From Ianthella basta (lineage: Eukaryota; Porifera; Demospongiae; Verongiida; Ianthellidae), in assembly GCA_964019415.1 (NCBI GenBank), contig OZ025880.1, positions 1,895,813 to 1,959,812 on the forward strand: a stretch of 64,000 nt of DNA, read 5' to 3'. The translations under genes were made by a program, and so were the position numbers. How positions within the stretch are numbered: position 1 is the first letter of the stretch; every line of letters starts with the position of its first letter. A model generated the notes under the pieces. It did not search any database, was not told where the DNA came from, and saw nothing but the letters and a program-made list of their open reading frames with translations. Positions 39,313-53,052 of the stretch are shown piece after piece.

Positions 39313-39784
39313 AATTGTTGGTTAAATTCTTTACATATTAACTCTAGTATTGCAGATGAGCCATACAACATGGTGCCTAAGAACTGTACTAGCATAAATA
39401 AATCTCTTTGGTTATTTTCGTAATTGTGTTTGGGTTAACCCAAAGATGCTAAATGCACAAAGCATGTGTTGGTATGTCTAACACAGATATCTAAAAGTCT
39501 TAGAATCAGTATAGCAATATCCTGTGCACAAAGTTACATATTTGGAGATACATTTACTGAAAGGTCACTACTATAAAGTAGAATTATTTATTTTCTGGGG
39601 ACATAGATTAAATACCAATGTTGATAATTATCTCCAGATAATATATATGCTACAGTATTCAATCAACAGTAGATTTAGCCCCCTGGACCCCAACTGTGTA
39701 TTTTAAGTACCATAACTAGATCATTATAGGTTCTTAGGCCTAAACCCTTCAGCCCTCACCCGAGTTCGCCCCTGGCTTTCACTG

Positions 39785-39968
39785 TACCAAATTCTGGGGG
39801 ATACCCCATGCCGGTAGTAGGAAATGAAGAGTCGGGTGATCCAAAATCACCTCATGCCCAATGCCCGTGCACTTATAAAAGTATACATATGCACCGCTGC
39901 AAGGCTCTTGCTCTGAAGCTGGTTATACCATCAGTTTGTCCAATTCGGCTGTTAGTTCTCTGCATTGA
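39785..39968 (+). pseudogene. Relic promoter of gene E, exon 1 deleted
   Basis: Homologous to the 5' flank of gene C and to 26560-26770 in gene D, with the same deletion junction into intron 1. It retains TTATAAAAG. Whether it still drives transcription cannot be told. Confidence 0.55.
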
Positions 39969-40019
39969 ATGCTGTGTTCTGGCACAACTTGTGGTACATA
40001 AACTCACCAGGCCCTCTTT

Positions 40020-40037
40020 GGGGGGGGGGGGGGGGGG
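40020..40037. repeat. G18 homopolymer in the intron 1 remnant of gene E
   Basis: Eighteen Gs, the middle length of the three paralogous tracts. Confidence 0.9.
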
Positions 40038-40125
40038 AGGGGTGTCAGGCTATGATTACTGCATGATGACCACTAACAAGAAGTCACTGTAAATGTGTGC
40101 ACATGCCTGTCAATGTTTACTGTAG

Positions 40126-41650
40126 GTGGCCCAAATGTGACTTATCCCTTTACTGATGGTTACCAGCCGGCACCAGCCAATCTTGGCCAAAACACAACTG
40201 TCACAGTAGGACTGCATAGTGCATGCATGCACGTGCACAGGACTACAACTGCATTATGACTTTAGTACAGTTTACAGCTGATTGCTAACCTCAGATGCAA
40301 GGAGTTAGGTTGAACAGCACTTATTTGCTTTAGGATACAACAATCCTACACATTGTTCAAGGCTGTAATGAGGTAATGCATGTAGGCATTTTCAACTGGG
40401 TACACAGAGTTATAACGATTCAGGACACACCACCAATTACCTGCTGTGTGTCTCCCTTGGATCCACTTCTGTTAATTTAAGGGCATTATGTAATCCATAC
40501 AATGGCACTTTGGTACATCTCGTATGCTCGCCTGTCTCTATCTGGAAGATGGGCTAACAGTTGCTGCGTCTTCATTGATCAGTTCACTCAAAGCCTATTA
40601 AAACTTGCTTAGAGTGCATTTACGATTATAGGTGCAATGCCTTTACCGGCTTACTGAAAATCTAAAAGATTAATTACTAAAATGTATTAAATGGCAAACA
40701 GACAGGATTGCAGTAGTGTTTTCTATTCACTAATTAATATAACCATTTTACACAGTTCTCCTTCTACACACTATCCCTAGCTCTCTCTTCCCTTTGCAGG
40801 TGGTGACCACCCAGCCCACCTCTGCTGCCCGTCTCCCTCCTCCCCCCACCACCTGGATTGCCTGGTCTTTCTTCTTTTGTTTGTGTTGTGCCTGGCCATG
40901 TGGCCTTGTGGCTATAATATACAGCATGAAGGTGAATTGTTGTATGGTTGGATGCATTTTAGTATTACAGGTGTATATGTCTGACTGCCATGCCACAGAA
41001 CATTTTGCTTATGAACCAGGGTTAATGAATCAACTTGGCCTATAATTTTGAGTTAGGGTTAACCCAAAGATGCTCAAGAAATGAAGCACGCATGTACTTA
41101 GGGGATGAAAGGAATCAACGTAAGAATATCCTATTCCCATGGAGTCCCATTCTAAGTGTGTTATCCAAAATATCGTCCATCAGTCACTAGCACAATGACT
41201 TGGCATTGGTATGATAAATAGCTGTGAACTTTTGACAAGAGCATGCTTTCAATTTTTGCATGGACAAAGCAGGCGTACACTGAAACTCCATGTTGCGCTC
41301 TATTAATATCATTATAGCCGCAATGAGTATTATAATGAAGGCTGGTACCCTGTAACCTTTAATTGACACCTTTTTTGTATGTTACATCTGTACATTATGT
41401 GCATGTGTGTATCCCCATACTCTTCTCCTCTCCATGTACATTGCAATTGCCTTCTTACTTCCTGTAGTCTTCCAATTACTACAGCAGTGGCCAGTATGAC
41501 TCTGCTGTGTCAGCTTCTCGGACTGCACTGATCTGGAATGTTGTGTCCACAGTGGTGGGCATTTGTGCCTATATAGCCACTGGGGTCATCATTGGTATAC
41601 GACTTGGTGCTGTGGGGGATGCATATGCTACCACCTATCCACCTTACTAG
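40126..41650 (+). CDS. Dispanin E, partial: exons 2-4 intact, no exon 1 found
   Basis: Exons 40126-40205, 40800-40931 and 41468-41650 keep frames, phases and splice sites, and encode PNVTYPFTDGYQPAPANLG, TTWIAWSFFFCLCCAWPC with GLVAIIYSMK, and SSNYYSSGQYDSAVSASRTA through to TTYPPY. The last base of exon 2 is A rather than G before the gtagga donor. No exon 1 with a start codon lies between the relic promoter and exon 2, and none was recognised back to 35.5 kb. The gene is either dead by loss of exon 1, or borrows a distant first exon as gene D seems to. Intact reading frames argue for recent loss or continued use. Convergent with receptor-like gene 2. Confidence 0.6.
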
Positions 41651-41999
41651 CCAGTCTGCTGCAAAGTGTGGACAAGTGCAGGAACAGCTAACTTGTGTCA
41701 TCATCCAATTTTGACTACCATAATCAGGTCATTAGGCTCATAGGCCTTAACACCATTTAATGTACTTAGTTGTTTTTGTAATAACATTGTGATACGTTCC
41801 TGGAGTCGATGTAGTCATGCTTATAGTAGGATGATGGTTTATCTAATCTATGAAGTGTCATATATAAATTTGATCCAACACCATCCCATGCACAAGTGCA
41901 TCTATAATATATAGTTTTTGGCGATTAGTTCGCCACTTAGAAGTCAGCCAATAGCTGGCTAGACCTTTCCAACGGAAGTGTTTGGCTACTCTCTGCAGG

Positions 42000-42465
42000 T
42001 CGAGGTCTTGGTAAAACAAAAATGGACCTGTACCAGAACCCTGACCCAGAACCACATATACTGCAGCTTGATGTAGTCTTCCCACTCCAAAGAACATTTG
42101 CAGGGCTCTCAGCTTAGTCTGCTCAACCCCCTTCAGCTTTTTACTGTACCCCCAGATCTTGGCACCATTCAACATTTATAATATACTCCACCAATTATGT
42201 CATCAGTCTCCTGAACGTCCCTACCCCTATGTCACCCAATTCCATTCTGCATTGCCTGAACCAGGCTCCCTATGCTTTCCTGCCTGCTACAGCCTTCTCA
42301 TCAACTATGTCATTCAATTCCAGGCAGATGCTCATCAATCACACATCCCAAACTACGTACTCGTCATTCTCAATTACTGTACATATTGCACATCAGCTCT
42401 CTTCATCTTCATCTGCCATATGTGCATAATCCTAGATTTCTGGACATTAATGTTCACCCCTCATT
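42000..42465 (-). mobile_element. LINE fragment downstream of gene E
   Basis: Duplicate of the fragment at 28808-29390, reading NGAKIWGYSKKLKGVEQTKL, then FFGVGRLHQAAVY on the minus strand. This copy keeps the GVG motif that is altered in the D copy. Confidence 0.55.
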
Positions 42466-42544
42466 CATGTGTGTAATTGATTGTGTTTTGGCAACTCTGA
42501 GAATGTGCAAATCGTGTATAAGGCATGTAAGTTAATGTACTGTT

Positions 42545-42588
42545 GGGACGGCAGCCCCACGAGTTTTAACTCGTGGGGCTGCCGTCCC
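42545..42588. repeat. Perfect 44-nt hairpin (21-bp stem, TT loop)
   Basis: Left arm GGGACGGCAGCCCCACGAG plus TT, right arm its exact reverse complement. The D copy at 29488-29531 has two mismatches. Confidence 0.9.
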
Positions 42589-43543
42589 TGTCAAATACAT
42601 GAACATATACCAGATGTGAAATTACGTGAGAGTGAATAGTAACCCATGTTAGTCAGCCATGCACATCATAAGGAATGTTGTATTTATTACATCCACAACA
42701 TACTCCACAAACTGAACATGCAAGCATGCAAGCATGCAAGCATTCACTTGTGGTGTCCTCCCACAACCACCGTCAACGAACAAACGATCAACAACCCGAG
42801 CGACACAGGAACGAGACTCAAGAACACAATGATTACTCTCAACAGGATCACTACAAAACTGAGCATGCGTAATTACATTCATTGATTTACTAACAGAATA
42901 CTGGAGATTACAGACATACATACACCATGCACACTACACACTACACAGATTAATGCATGCAACAATATAATGGTGTGCTTGACATTGATTGCTGTGTGAT
43001 CATGATGAATGGGTAATTATAAGTTAGTGAGTTAGCACCCTGCAATAATAGGGAACAGGCTGTTTCAATCACTCTGCAGATCTATCTTCAACAGCTGAAG
43101 ATTTAACATCTTCTGATTGAAATGTCCTGTTCCCTATTGAAGTTGATGCTGTGATACAAGCTTACTCACTCTACTTTATCCCTTTACTGCTCTGTGCGTT
43201 GTAAAATCCCATTTTATGCTTGGTTTTTCTGCAACACATGCACTGCTCACAAGGACCCTGGAATGTTAGCTATTATATTTTGGCAAATGCACACTTGCTT
43301 ACTACATGCTGGCATCTTTGACAGACTGTTTCTATAATGAGCGCAAGAGTATATACCTTCCAATCATGTAGTTCACTCACATCTATCAAATAGTTAGAGT
43401 TGTGATGTATATGCTTTGAGGTGATGCAACTGTTTCAGTCATAGCATATTTCAAATGCATGTCATTGAATTGAAAGAAAGAAGTGCATGAAACATGTTTG
43501 TGATGAACTGAGCTAACAAATGTATTGTTGCTTCACTAACTAG
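42589..43543. other. Spacer between gene E and receptor-like gene 2
   Basis: Contains a short repeat of CAAGCATG units at 42719-42742 and the receptor 3'-flank block at 43040-43150, in which ATAGGGAACAGGCTG faces CTGTTCCCTATTG. No gene seen. Confidence 0.5.
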
Positions 43544-46500
43544 CTATAAATTATGTGTTCCAGTCTCTGTCTCAATCACAGTGTCATGATCCTCTGAGGT
43601 GGGCACTCCAGCACGCAGTTCTGTTATTAGAACAAGGTTCCCAAGTCTCTCTGCTGGTGCTTCCAACAGTGGCTCAGCATTATCCTCCATTTGTTCTTCC
43701 TGTTTATGGCAGCATCTCAACTGCCTGCACTTCAGGTACACCTTCTTTCTCAGGAGAATGCCAGGATACAGGAGGGGGAGGTAGATGAGGATCATCTGGA
43801 GGGAAGCATAGAACTGTCTTGTCCCAATGGGTGTGTTGAGGTCAGTTATGTGAAGACTCAGGATGAGGATGAGGGCCATGTTACCAAGGATGGCTGCATC
43901 CAAAGTGTTTAGTTTGCGTGAATTGTAGGGCTGAAAAGTAGCAATGAGCAGCAGCAAGGCCACGGTGAGGAAGATCTGGATGCGGAGAGCATCTTCTGCT
44001 TTTGGTATAAATACAGCCACAAGGAGGTAAGCAATGCGATGGAAGAGGTATAGGGATGAGAAGCTTCTGAATCGTTCCTTATAGCAGCCTTGAAGGACAT
44101 TAACAAAGTGGTAGACCCATCTGTCAGTGTACACATTGCTGCAGAATGTCTGCATCCTCTGCAGCTTCCTCAATGGTGGCACAGCTATGATGAGTCTACC
44201 AAACAGTTGAGGTCCAATGGGAAGAGTGAGGAGAAGAAAGGATGGCAGAAGGACAAACATCAGTAGTATGACAATGGCTGGTATGAAGTAGGCAATGTGT
44301 TGTATGGAGCCATAGGGCACAGAGCCCTGCCACCACACCACCACCTTCCTCTCTCCATCTTCCCCTGTGATGGTCTGGTTCACAAGGATGTAGGAGGAGC
44401 TGACCAAGAAGCGAGTGAATCCAAGAATGACAAAGGCAGGAAGTGCTCTGTCATATGACATGCCATCTGAGTACTTTGCCTTCCATCGACGCATTCTTCT
44501 GAGGCATTGGTCAACTCGGTGACAGCATATCCACTTCTCTGCTGACCTCTCAAGAACAGTGAGTGTGATGGCCACTGTCAGTGGGAACAGTCCAATGCAG
44601 TAGTGCAGAAGGATTGTCTGTAGCAGGGTGAGGTGTGCATGTGGTGTGAGGCAGTATGGTGGGAGGAGCACTCCAAAGAAGTCCAGGTTCCACATGCCAT
44701 ACAGAAACCGGTATATCCTGACAAATGCATTGTGCACTGGTCCCAACTCAGCATCACCTCTGATAGTGGAGAATGCCAGGAGTTGTGCAAACAGTAGAAA
44801 TGAATTGAACCTTCCTGACACTAGGTCTATGTTGAAGAGCATCAAGACAAACATGAAGGCGAACATGGGCACCCACTCACTCAGGATCCACACAAGAACA
44901 CCCACTTTACTGAGCCCATCCTCACAACTGACACACACTGGTCTTATCCCATTGAAGTTCACAGCAATTCCATTCGCTTTGAGACAGTCTCCACAGAGAA
45001 ATCCTTTGCGATTAGACCCACTACACACAACATTCTGGAGCTCTTGCTGTGAGTTGTTTTGAGGAAGAGTGATTTGCTGTGTTTGACAGTATCCTGGAGG
45101 ACATGATCCAGTGAAGAACTTCTGTCCATCACAGCTGTGTTGGTCGTTGGACCGCAGGTATCCAGCCCAGTGGTCTCTTTTCAACGCAGCACCAATTACG
45201 TGCACCTCAGGGTGACTCTCATTACAGCCTGCTATTCCAATCACAGTTAGCACTCCACAGTGACATGTTCCCATGTCTCCTGATCCGTATCGGAGGATGT
45301 AGCCAGGAGGACAGCACTGGAGCTCTATGTTCATCACCAGGAGTAGGTCTGTGTTGTCCATTGACTGCAGAACCAGCTGAGGAGGTCTAACTACTGCAGA
45401 TGTGTTGCCTGTGTTGCTAGGGAAGGAATGGTTGGCCATGCCATGTTGCTGTGGAATGCCATGGAGAATGACTACAAAGTCATCAATGTATTTGGAGAAA
45501 GAGCTCAGTTCCACTGGTAGTGAGTCATCCATCTTGTTAATCAGTACTGCAAATGCCGGACTGATAATATTGCCAAACTCATCATATACATGAGAATAGG
45601 GAAGTTGCTTTGGCTTGCCAGGAATGAAAAGGATATGTTTGGTCATGTTCCCATTCAAGTCAGCAAAAGATGTGGCACTACCTATATAGCTGATACCAGA
45701 CATTATCTCCCATTGTAAATCTGCCCATGTCTCACTGTCATTTGCTGGGTAATAGAATGAAAGGTTAAAATGTTGTATGTCAAATACACTGAAACTAAGA
45801 TAGCCTGAGACTGGAGCTAAATTGGTAGAAATATTTTTCCTTGTAATTTGAGTGTGACAGTTGCGAGCATCAGACATATACAGTGAGTTTCTTTCAAAAT
45901 CAGCTGAGTTCCCACCAAAGACAAATGCACTGCTGTTCTCTTCCCATTCTTGATCATACTGTAGGAAACAGTTTGACACTGGTACCACACCAGGTGCAGA
46001 GCTAACGTAAATGGCACCTCCTCTCTGAAAGGCATGGTTTGCAAAGAATTTTAAAGTTACATTTTTGCCAACTCTGATGTAGCTCTCTCCATGGAGAGCA
46101 ATAGCACCACCTTGTGTAGCAACACAGATCTGTAGCAAAGCCATTGTATTTGCTTGGAACACAATTTCTGTATCTAGAGCATATATTCCTTGTGAAGAAG
46201 CTCCACAGTAGATGTCTAATTCATTCCTTACTGTTATCTGTACTGATTTTGCAAATATTATGTTTGTGTTGGTTTCTACCTGAAAAGAAGGGTTGATGCC
46301 CTGTGATAACTGCTGATTCATAACTGCATGTGATTCTTCAGAAGACGAGTTAATTATGTGAAAGTGATCAAAATACCAAGTATTCTCTAATAGTTGCTTA
46401 ATGTTCATTTGGCCAGTTATAGCATCAGAATTTGCAATATAATTTGTCATTCTAACACCTCTGAACAACCTCTTCCCATGAGTAGGAAGTGACTGGAAAG

Positions 46501-48484
46501 CACATGCACTTCCACTTGCTGCCAAGTTATGGAAAATCTGTGCATTCTCAATGATCAGTCTATCCCCACTGTCACCTTGGTAATGTGAGTGTTTGTAAAG
46601 CACAGATATACCTCCACCAACTCCAGGCCCTGCCGTATTGAATGCAAACATATCCTCTGTAAATGTGACAATGTTGTTTGTTTGGAAGGTGACACTGACA
46701 GTGGAGAACTCCACATGAACACCTCCACCCATCATGTCATGTTTCTCTGAGGGGAGTAGTTTGTTGTTCCTAAAATCACTATAACGAATTACTACCACAT
46801 TTGCATTTGATGCATCTTTAATCTGGATTAACATGCCTCCTCCACGGCATGCTGTGTTCCTGAAAAGGTCTCCTAGTGCAAGTTGAATAGTGTTTTTGCT
46901 TGAGGAGTCCTGCAGGTTGACAAGGACTCCACCACCCAGTACTGCAAAACTGTTAGAGATAACTATGTTGTGCAAATTGAATGTGTTGTGAGTGGCAAAG
47001 CCAGTGCAGACAATGGCAATACTGCCACCCCAGAAGGCATGGTTGTGATTGAAATATGTGTGATTGATCTTCACTAAATTCCCCATGGCATGTCCACTGA
47101 ATTCAAAATACCCACCAGCTCCACAAAGTGCTCTGTGAAACGGTATGAATGTGTCCGTCACAAGTATTGCATTTCTCCTTGCCCATCTTGTAACATACAC
47201 TTGTAGTCCTCTTCTGCATGCATTTGAGAGGTTTGAACCCTTTAGGTGCATATTCTGGAGCAGGGCAACATTTCCCTCTGACTGATCTGTAACTTCAATG
47301 GATAAGTCACTGCCTGGAGCTACACATACTGTGGACCTGCTCACAACCACAACAGCAACAGGTCCAATTTGTATGTGGTTTCTGTTGGAGTTGCCTCTCA
47401 GTTCAATTTTGATGCTGGTATGGGTAATAGAGTTGTTTAAAGCATCCTTAGTTGTATTTGAACAAAACTGTTCATCAATTGTGGCTCCACTCACTGTCCT
47501 ATTGCTGCTGTTGTGAAGGTTCTGACAGTCCTCTGCAACACCAACATCTTTGAGTAATATATTGTAGTGGCACACTGTATCAAGCAGAGCTATAGAGATG
47601 CCACTTCCACTGTTGGTTCTGTCTAGGTGGCTATAGATAGTGATATTGGAGAGAGTAATCTCACCACCCTCTCCATCTCCCATTGCAGTTACATTGATAC
47701 CGGTGAATGTCAAAGCACAATTACTTCGGTTGCCTTTTTCCTGTATATAAATGGTCAAATTCATAAGCTGAATTTTCTCCTTTGCCAGGGAAGTATCTCT
47801 TGTGCTACCTGTAATAAACTCAAAGTGTATCCCACTGCCATGGAAGCCAAAATGAACTATTGCCACATTGGATATTAAAACATTCCCTTGCGTGATTGAG
47901 GTGTCATATCGGATGAAAGAAATACCTCTTCCATAAGGGCCAGTGATATTAATGAAAAGAGACAATAAAATTACTATCTTACAGTCTTGAAAGTACAGGG
48001 TTGAGGAATCTGTGAGAGAATCACTGTGCTGCAGCTGTTTGCTGCAGTTTCGGAATACTATATATTCGATGTGAACTTTCTCAACATTGTAAAATGCCAA
48101 GTTTGCACCATCAGTGCACTGAATCATTGATGGATAAGCTTCACAATCACTCACTACCACTATGGTTGTGAGATTCATTGATGTCCCTTCTATAGCTAGC
48201 AAGCTGTCAACTGGCTCAAGTACATGGATGCCACAACCAATGACAATCACAGTATCATTCACAATGTTTGTAAGAGCATAGTTCAGTGACCTACACGATT
48301 GATTAAGGTGCTGTGGAAAGGGTACTGAGTCACTTGTTGGTGTGTCATGTATACACTGTGGACTATCCTCTCCTGTTGTACTAACCCACATGGTTCTTGT
48401 GTAGTCCTCAGAAGCTGCTCCAGTGCAGCATGTGAGCAGCCACAGCACACACACCAGTAGGATGTGTTTGAGTGGGTCTGGCAT
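43544..48484 (-). CDS. Receptor-like gene 2: beta-helix ectodomain plus multi-pass membrane protein
   Basis: Single frame of 1,646 codons from the ATG at 48484 (MPDPLKHILLVCVLWLLTCC). A start 20 codons upstream is in frame but would bury the signal peptide, and its leader differs from the other two genes. Architecture follows gene 1: beta-helix GGG/GGA turns (GGSIAIVC, GGGVLVNL, GGGMLIQI, GGGISVLY, GGAIALHG, GGAIYVSS), cysteine-rich neck (CCPPGYIL, CPPGYC, FLCGDC), then 8-10 membrane segments and a conserved tail (LEAPAERLGNLVLITELRAG). The ectodomain is clearly closer to gene 3 than to gene 1, for example SIALLDTVCHYNILL. No disabling mutation seen. Confidence 0.85.
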   Translation of the reverse strand: MPDPLKHILLVCVLWLLTCCTGAASEDYTRTMWVSTTGEDSPQCIHDTPTSDSVPFPQHLNQSCRSLNYALTNIVNDTVIVIGCGIHVLEPVDSLLAIEGTSMNLTTIVVVSDCEAYPSMIQCTDGANLAFYNVEKVHIEYIVFRNCSKQLQHSDSLTDSSTLYFQDCKIVILLSLFINITGPYGRGISFIRYDTSITQGNVLISNVAIVHFGFHGSGIHFEFITGSTRDTSLAKEKIQLMNLTIYIQEKGNRSNCALTFTGINVTAMGDGEGGEITLSNITIYSHLDRTNSGSGISIALLDTVCHYNILLKDVGVAEDCQNLHNSSNRTVSGATIDEQFCSNTTKDALNNSITHTSIKIELRGNSNRNHIQIGPVAVVVVSRSTVCVAPGSDLSIEVTDQSEGNVALLQNMHLKGSNLSNACRRGLQVYVTRWARRNAILVTDTFIPFHRALCGAGGYFEFSGHAMGNLVKINHTYFNHNHAFWGGSIAIVCTGFATHNTFNLHNIVISNSFAVLGGGVLVNLQDSSSKNTIQLALGDLFRNTACRGGGMLIQIKDASNANVVVIRYSDFRNNKLLPSEKHDMMGGGVHVEFSTVSVTFQTNNIVTFTEDMFAFNTAGPGVGGGISVLYKHSHYQGDSGDRLIIENAQIFHNLAASGSACAFQSLPTHGKRLFRGVRMTNYIANSDAITGQMNIKQLLENTWYFDHFHIINSSSEESHAVMNQQLSQGINPSFQVETNTNIIFAKSVQITVRNELDIYCGASSQGIYALDTEIVFQANTMALLQICVATQGGAIALHGESYIRVGKNVTLKFFANHAFQRGGAIYVSSAPGVVPVSNCFLQYDQEWEENSSAFVFGGNSADFERNSLYMSDARNCHTQITRKNISTNLAPVSGYLSFSVFDIQHFNLSFYYPANDSETWADLQWEIMSGISYIGSATSFADLNGNMTKHILFIPGKPKQLPYSHVYDEFGNIISPAFAVLINKMDDSLPVELSSFSKYIDDFVVILHGIPQQHGMANHSFPSNTGNTSAVVRPPQLVLQSMDNTDLLLVMNIELQCCPPGYILRYGSGDMGTCHCGVLTVIGIAGCNESHPEVHVIGAALKRDHWAGYLRSNDQHSCDGQKFFTGSCPPGYCQTQQITLPQNNSQQELQNVVCSGSNRKGFLCGDCLKANGIAVNFNGIRPVCVSCEDGLSKVGVLVWILSEWVPMFAFMFVLMLFNIDLVSGRFNSFLLFAQLLAFSTIRGDAELGPVHNAFVRIYRFLYGMWNLDFFGVLLPPYCLTPHAHLTLLQTILLHYCIGLFPLTVAITLTVLERSAEKWICCHRVDQCLRRMRRWKAKYSDGMSYDRALPAFVILGFTRFLVSSSYILVNQTITGEDGERKVVVWWQGSVPYGSIQHIAYFIPAIVILLMFVLLPSFLLLTLPIGPQLFGRLIIAVPPLRKLQRMQTFCSNVYTDRWVYHFVNVLQGCYKERFRSFSSLYLFHRIAYLLVAVFIPKAEDALRIQIFLTVALLLLIATFQPYNSRKLNTLDAAILGNMALILILSLHITDLNTPIGTRQFYASLQMILIYLPLLYPGILLRKKVYLKCRQLRCCHKQEEQMEDNAEPLLEAPAERLGNLVLITELRAGVPTSEDHDTVIETETGTHNL

Positions 48485-48544
48485 CACAGTGTTGATACCT
48501 TCCACTCCAACTCCACACCTATAATATGATATGGGATTCCACAA

Positions 48545-50365
<1,821 letters not shown>

Positions 50366-51020
50366 ATGAGTGAGAAGTACTTGGAACAGAAGGCCCCTCT
50401 GGTGTGTGACCCCCTCAAGCTCCCTATATACATTGTTGAACCTTCATGCAGGCAGCTCAGCATTGTGTTGATGCCCACACTTCAACTGCCCCTCCTCCTC
50501 CTCCCAACACATGGCTTGCCTGGTCTATCATCTCTCTCCTCTGCTGCTGCTGGCCACTTGGACTTGTGGCACTCACCTGCAGCATCATGGTAAAGAGCTG
50601 TACGTGCATCTGGCTGTACACTGCACTATTCTGTGAACATAACCCCACATATTATATCATATAGCATTGTTACACTGAAAACTGCACGACATAATAATTT
50701 ATATATATATGATGGGTGCAGACCATTTGATACAGTCAAGATTATATACCTTAATAGCTCAGTTGTAAGTATCACCTTACAAACTGCGACATTGTGTATG
50801 CCCAAACTGTGATTCCCATTTCTTTCTCTTTTCACCCCCCTTCTACATCCACAGTCTCACTACAACTACACTGCTGGTAACTACGTATGAAGATGCCAAG
50901 TCAGCTTCTCGCACTGCAAAGGTCATCAATATTGCCTGTCTGGTGGCGGGAATTACCATCTATGTCATCACTGGGATACTCATTGGCATCCTGCAGGGAG
51001 CTAGTGTGGCCAGCAACTAG
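50366..51020 (+). pseudogene. Dispanin G, divergent and frame-disrupted CD225 gene
   Basis: Exon 1 starts MSEKYLEQKAPL, clearly related to genes A and B. The CD225 exon (TWLAWSIISLLCCCWPLGLV, then CSIM before gtaaag) lies only about 70 bp downstream in another frame. Removing a possible 50-nt intron (50402-50451, gtgtgt...tgcag) joins them in frame: 50366-50401 plus 50452-50589. The last exon begins after CACAG at 50853 with SHYNYTAGNY, but one extra base makes a TGA before EDAKSASRTAKVINI, which continues in the next frame to TAG at 51018-51020. A non-standard donor at about 50606 would bypass the shift, so a rescued product is possible; decay is more likely. Confidence 0.6.
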
Positions 51021-51189
51021 TAGGCCTGTTGCATAGATGGATTTGGCACTTGGGCCGGGGCCGAAGCTTGGGGTAGGTATGTACTGCCAACCAGTGATCA
51101 CCTCTCTAGACTGTCAAGCAAACTTATGGATAAACCATGACATTAGTGCTTATCTCCTTTCACACTTCAGAAGAAACACAAGCACTACA

Positions 51190-51278
<89 letters not shown>

Positions 51279-51293
51279 TGTATGTGTGTGTGC
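51190..51293. repeat. (TG)n microsatellite
   Basis: About 100 bp of TG with two TATG interruptions, downstream of dispanin G. Confidence 0.95.
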
Positions 51294-52540
51294 TAGGACA
51301 TATACACTTAGTACAGGTGTGCATGTCTGTATTGTCTAATCATGTGCATGTTGGTGTGTCTACCAATGAGAACAGCTGTGTCACTGGCATGTGCACACAC
51401 ATTGTGTATGCACGTCTGCACTTATGCAAGTGTGTATTGCACAAATGATGGATACATATCTATCACTGTTCTGTGTGGTATCCGATTGACTTACAGTACT
51501 GCAGTGACAGTCTGTAGTGTTTAGGTGTTTACTGACTGTGTGTTCTATCTTTAGTACTATGTTACTGTACTTAGCATGGCTACCTATTATGGTTGGAGTA
51601 ATGTGTTAACTGTTACTATGTATGTGAATACACGTGCTTATTGTCCTATTGTTCAGGTACGGTTGAGTTGCTGAATAATATTGTTGCTCACGAGAGTCCA
51701 GTTCGTGATCGAACCATCCATACACGAGCACTACATTCTGTTCCTTGCATTCATTGAGCAAACACGTGGCTGCCATTGATACTAGTTAGTGGCAATAACA
51801 CAATTATCCCAAAACAAGTATGTCAACAAATAGTGAAACTGTAGGGATGTAGTCCATGAATACCCTATTCACAAGATGTTGTAAGTGAAACACACAATCA
51901 CAATCATCCTTGTTCTATTGTGCACACAAAATGGCTGAATATATTATATCATATCATAGATATATGACCCTACAGTGTTATCTAATTCAGGTTTGGACAT
52001 AAAGTCAATGAGCATTCTCTATTAGTGTCCATTAATTCTGTAGACAATATTGTGCAAGACATGACTGCAGTACACAAGCTATACATTTCATTATATGTAC
52101 ATACACTTAATGCAAGTACTCAGATTATATATGCTCCAACATATTCCTTCAATGTTCTCTTTCTCCAATGCCATGTATACATCCACACATGGACCCAGAT
52201 CTAGAGAGACACTCGAGTCATGTACACTGATGTGCACCCTCATGCAGTGCAAACAGATCTACACAGCCATTTATGGCTTGTATTCAGTTCACAGTTTAGC
52301 ATGCATGTACATGCTGTACATAGTAAGACGTATGATTGTCAGGTACAATGAATAAAGCATCCTACTGTGTATGCATATGCATGCAGCTGGACATGTTGTC
52401 ATACATCTGTAGCTTCATTTAATATATTCCATGGTTGAACTAGAGGATAGAAACAGTTATTGCTAACAACAATAGCGGCATTCATTGTACTTGCTGTCCT
52501 CCCTCTTCTTCCACACTTTCCCTCAATCTCTCTCCCTATA
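51294..52540. other. Duplicated flank sequence, no gene recognised
   Basis: Positions 51850-52050 and 52110-52360 are degenerate copies of the blocks found at 37.1-37.7 and 60.3-60.9 kb, so receptor-upstream flank sequence occurs twice between receptor-like genes 2 and 3. Confidence 0.45.
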
Positions 52541-52543
52541 CAG

Positions 52544-53052
52544 GTTGTGACCACTCAGCCCACCACTTTTTTCATGAGTGTTTACGCCTCCTTTTGCAGA
52601 TATATAATTATTGTCGATTGCAGAAATTCAGACATACTGCACTCAGTCTGTAGTAAAATATTACTATGTGTTTCCTTCTATCACATTCATCCTGTGAGAA
52701 TTTCTTAACAGATCTTTACTGTGCATTACCTCTGTACTATTATATGTATGTGTGTATTCCCCATTCTCTTTATCTCTCCATATTGCCCTCTTACTCCTCT
52801 TACTCCTCTTATGTATAGTCAGCTGAACACTACAGCAGTGGCCAGTATGAATCTGCTGTGTCAGCTCCTCAGATGACAATGATCTGGAATATTGCGTCCA
52901 TGGTGGTGGGTATTTGTGCCCATGCAGCCGCTGGTGTCAGCATATACTTTGCTATTACGGAAAATGCACACAATCACAACCAAAATTGTCTATGGGATTA
53001 TATATGCTGTACAGTTACAGCTTTGTGGTATGATTGCTTGCATGAGTTTTAG
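52544..53052 (+). pseudogene. Dispanin pseudogene with gutted exon 3 and intact-frame exon 4
   Basis: After CTATACAG, exon 3 starts VVTTQPTTFFMSVY and then loses the whole W-x-A-W-S / cysteine membrane segment. Exon 4 follows TATGTATAG at 52819: SAEHYSSGQYESAVSAPQMT with MIWNIASMVVGICAH, where the conserved SRTA is replaced. It then runs into an unrelated cysteine/tryptophan-containing tail to TAG at 53050-53052. No exon 1 or 2 is present. It sits just 3' of receptor-like gene 3, in the position taken by D and E relative to the other receptor genes. Confidence 0.65.
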
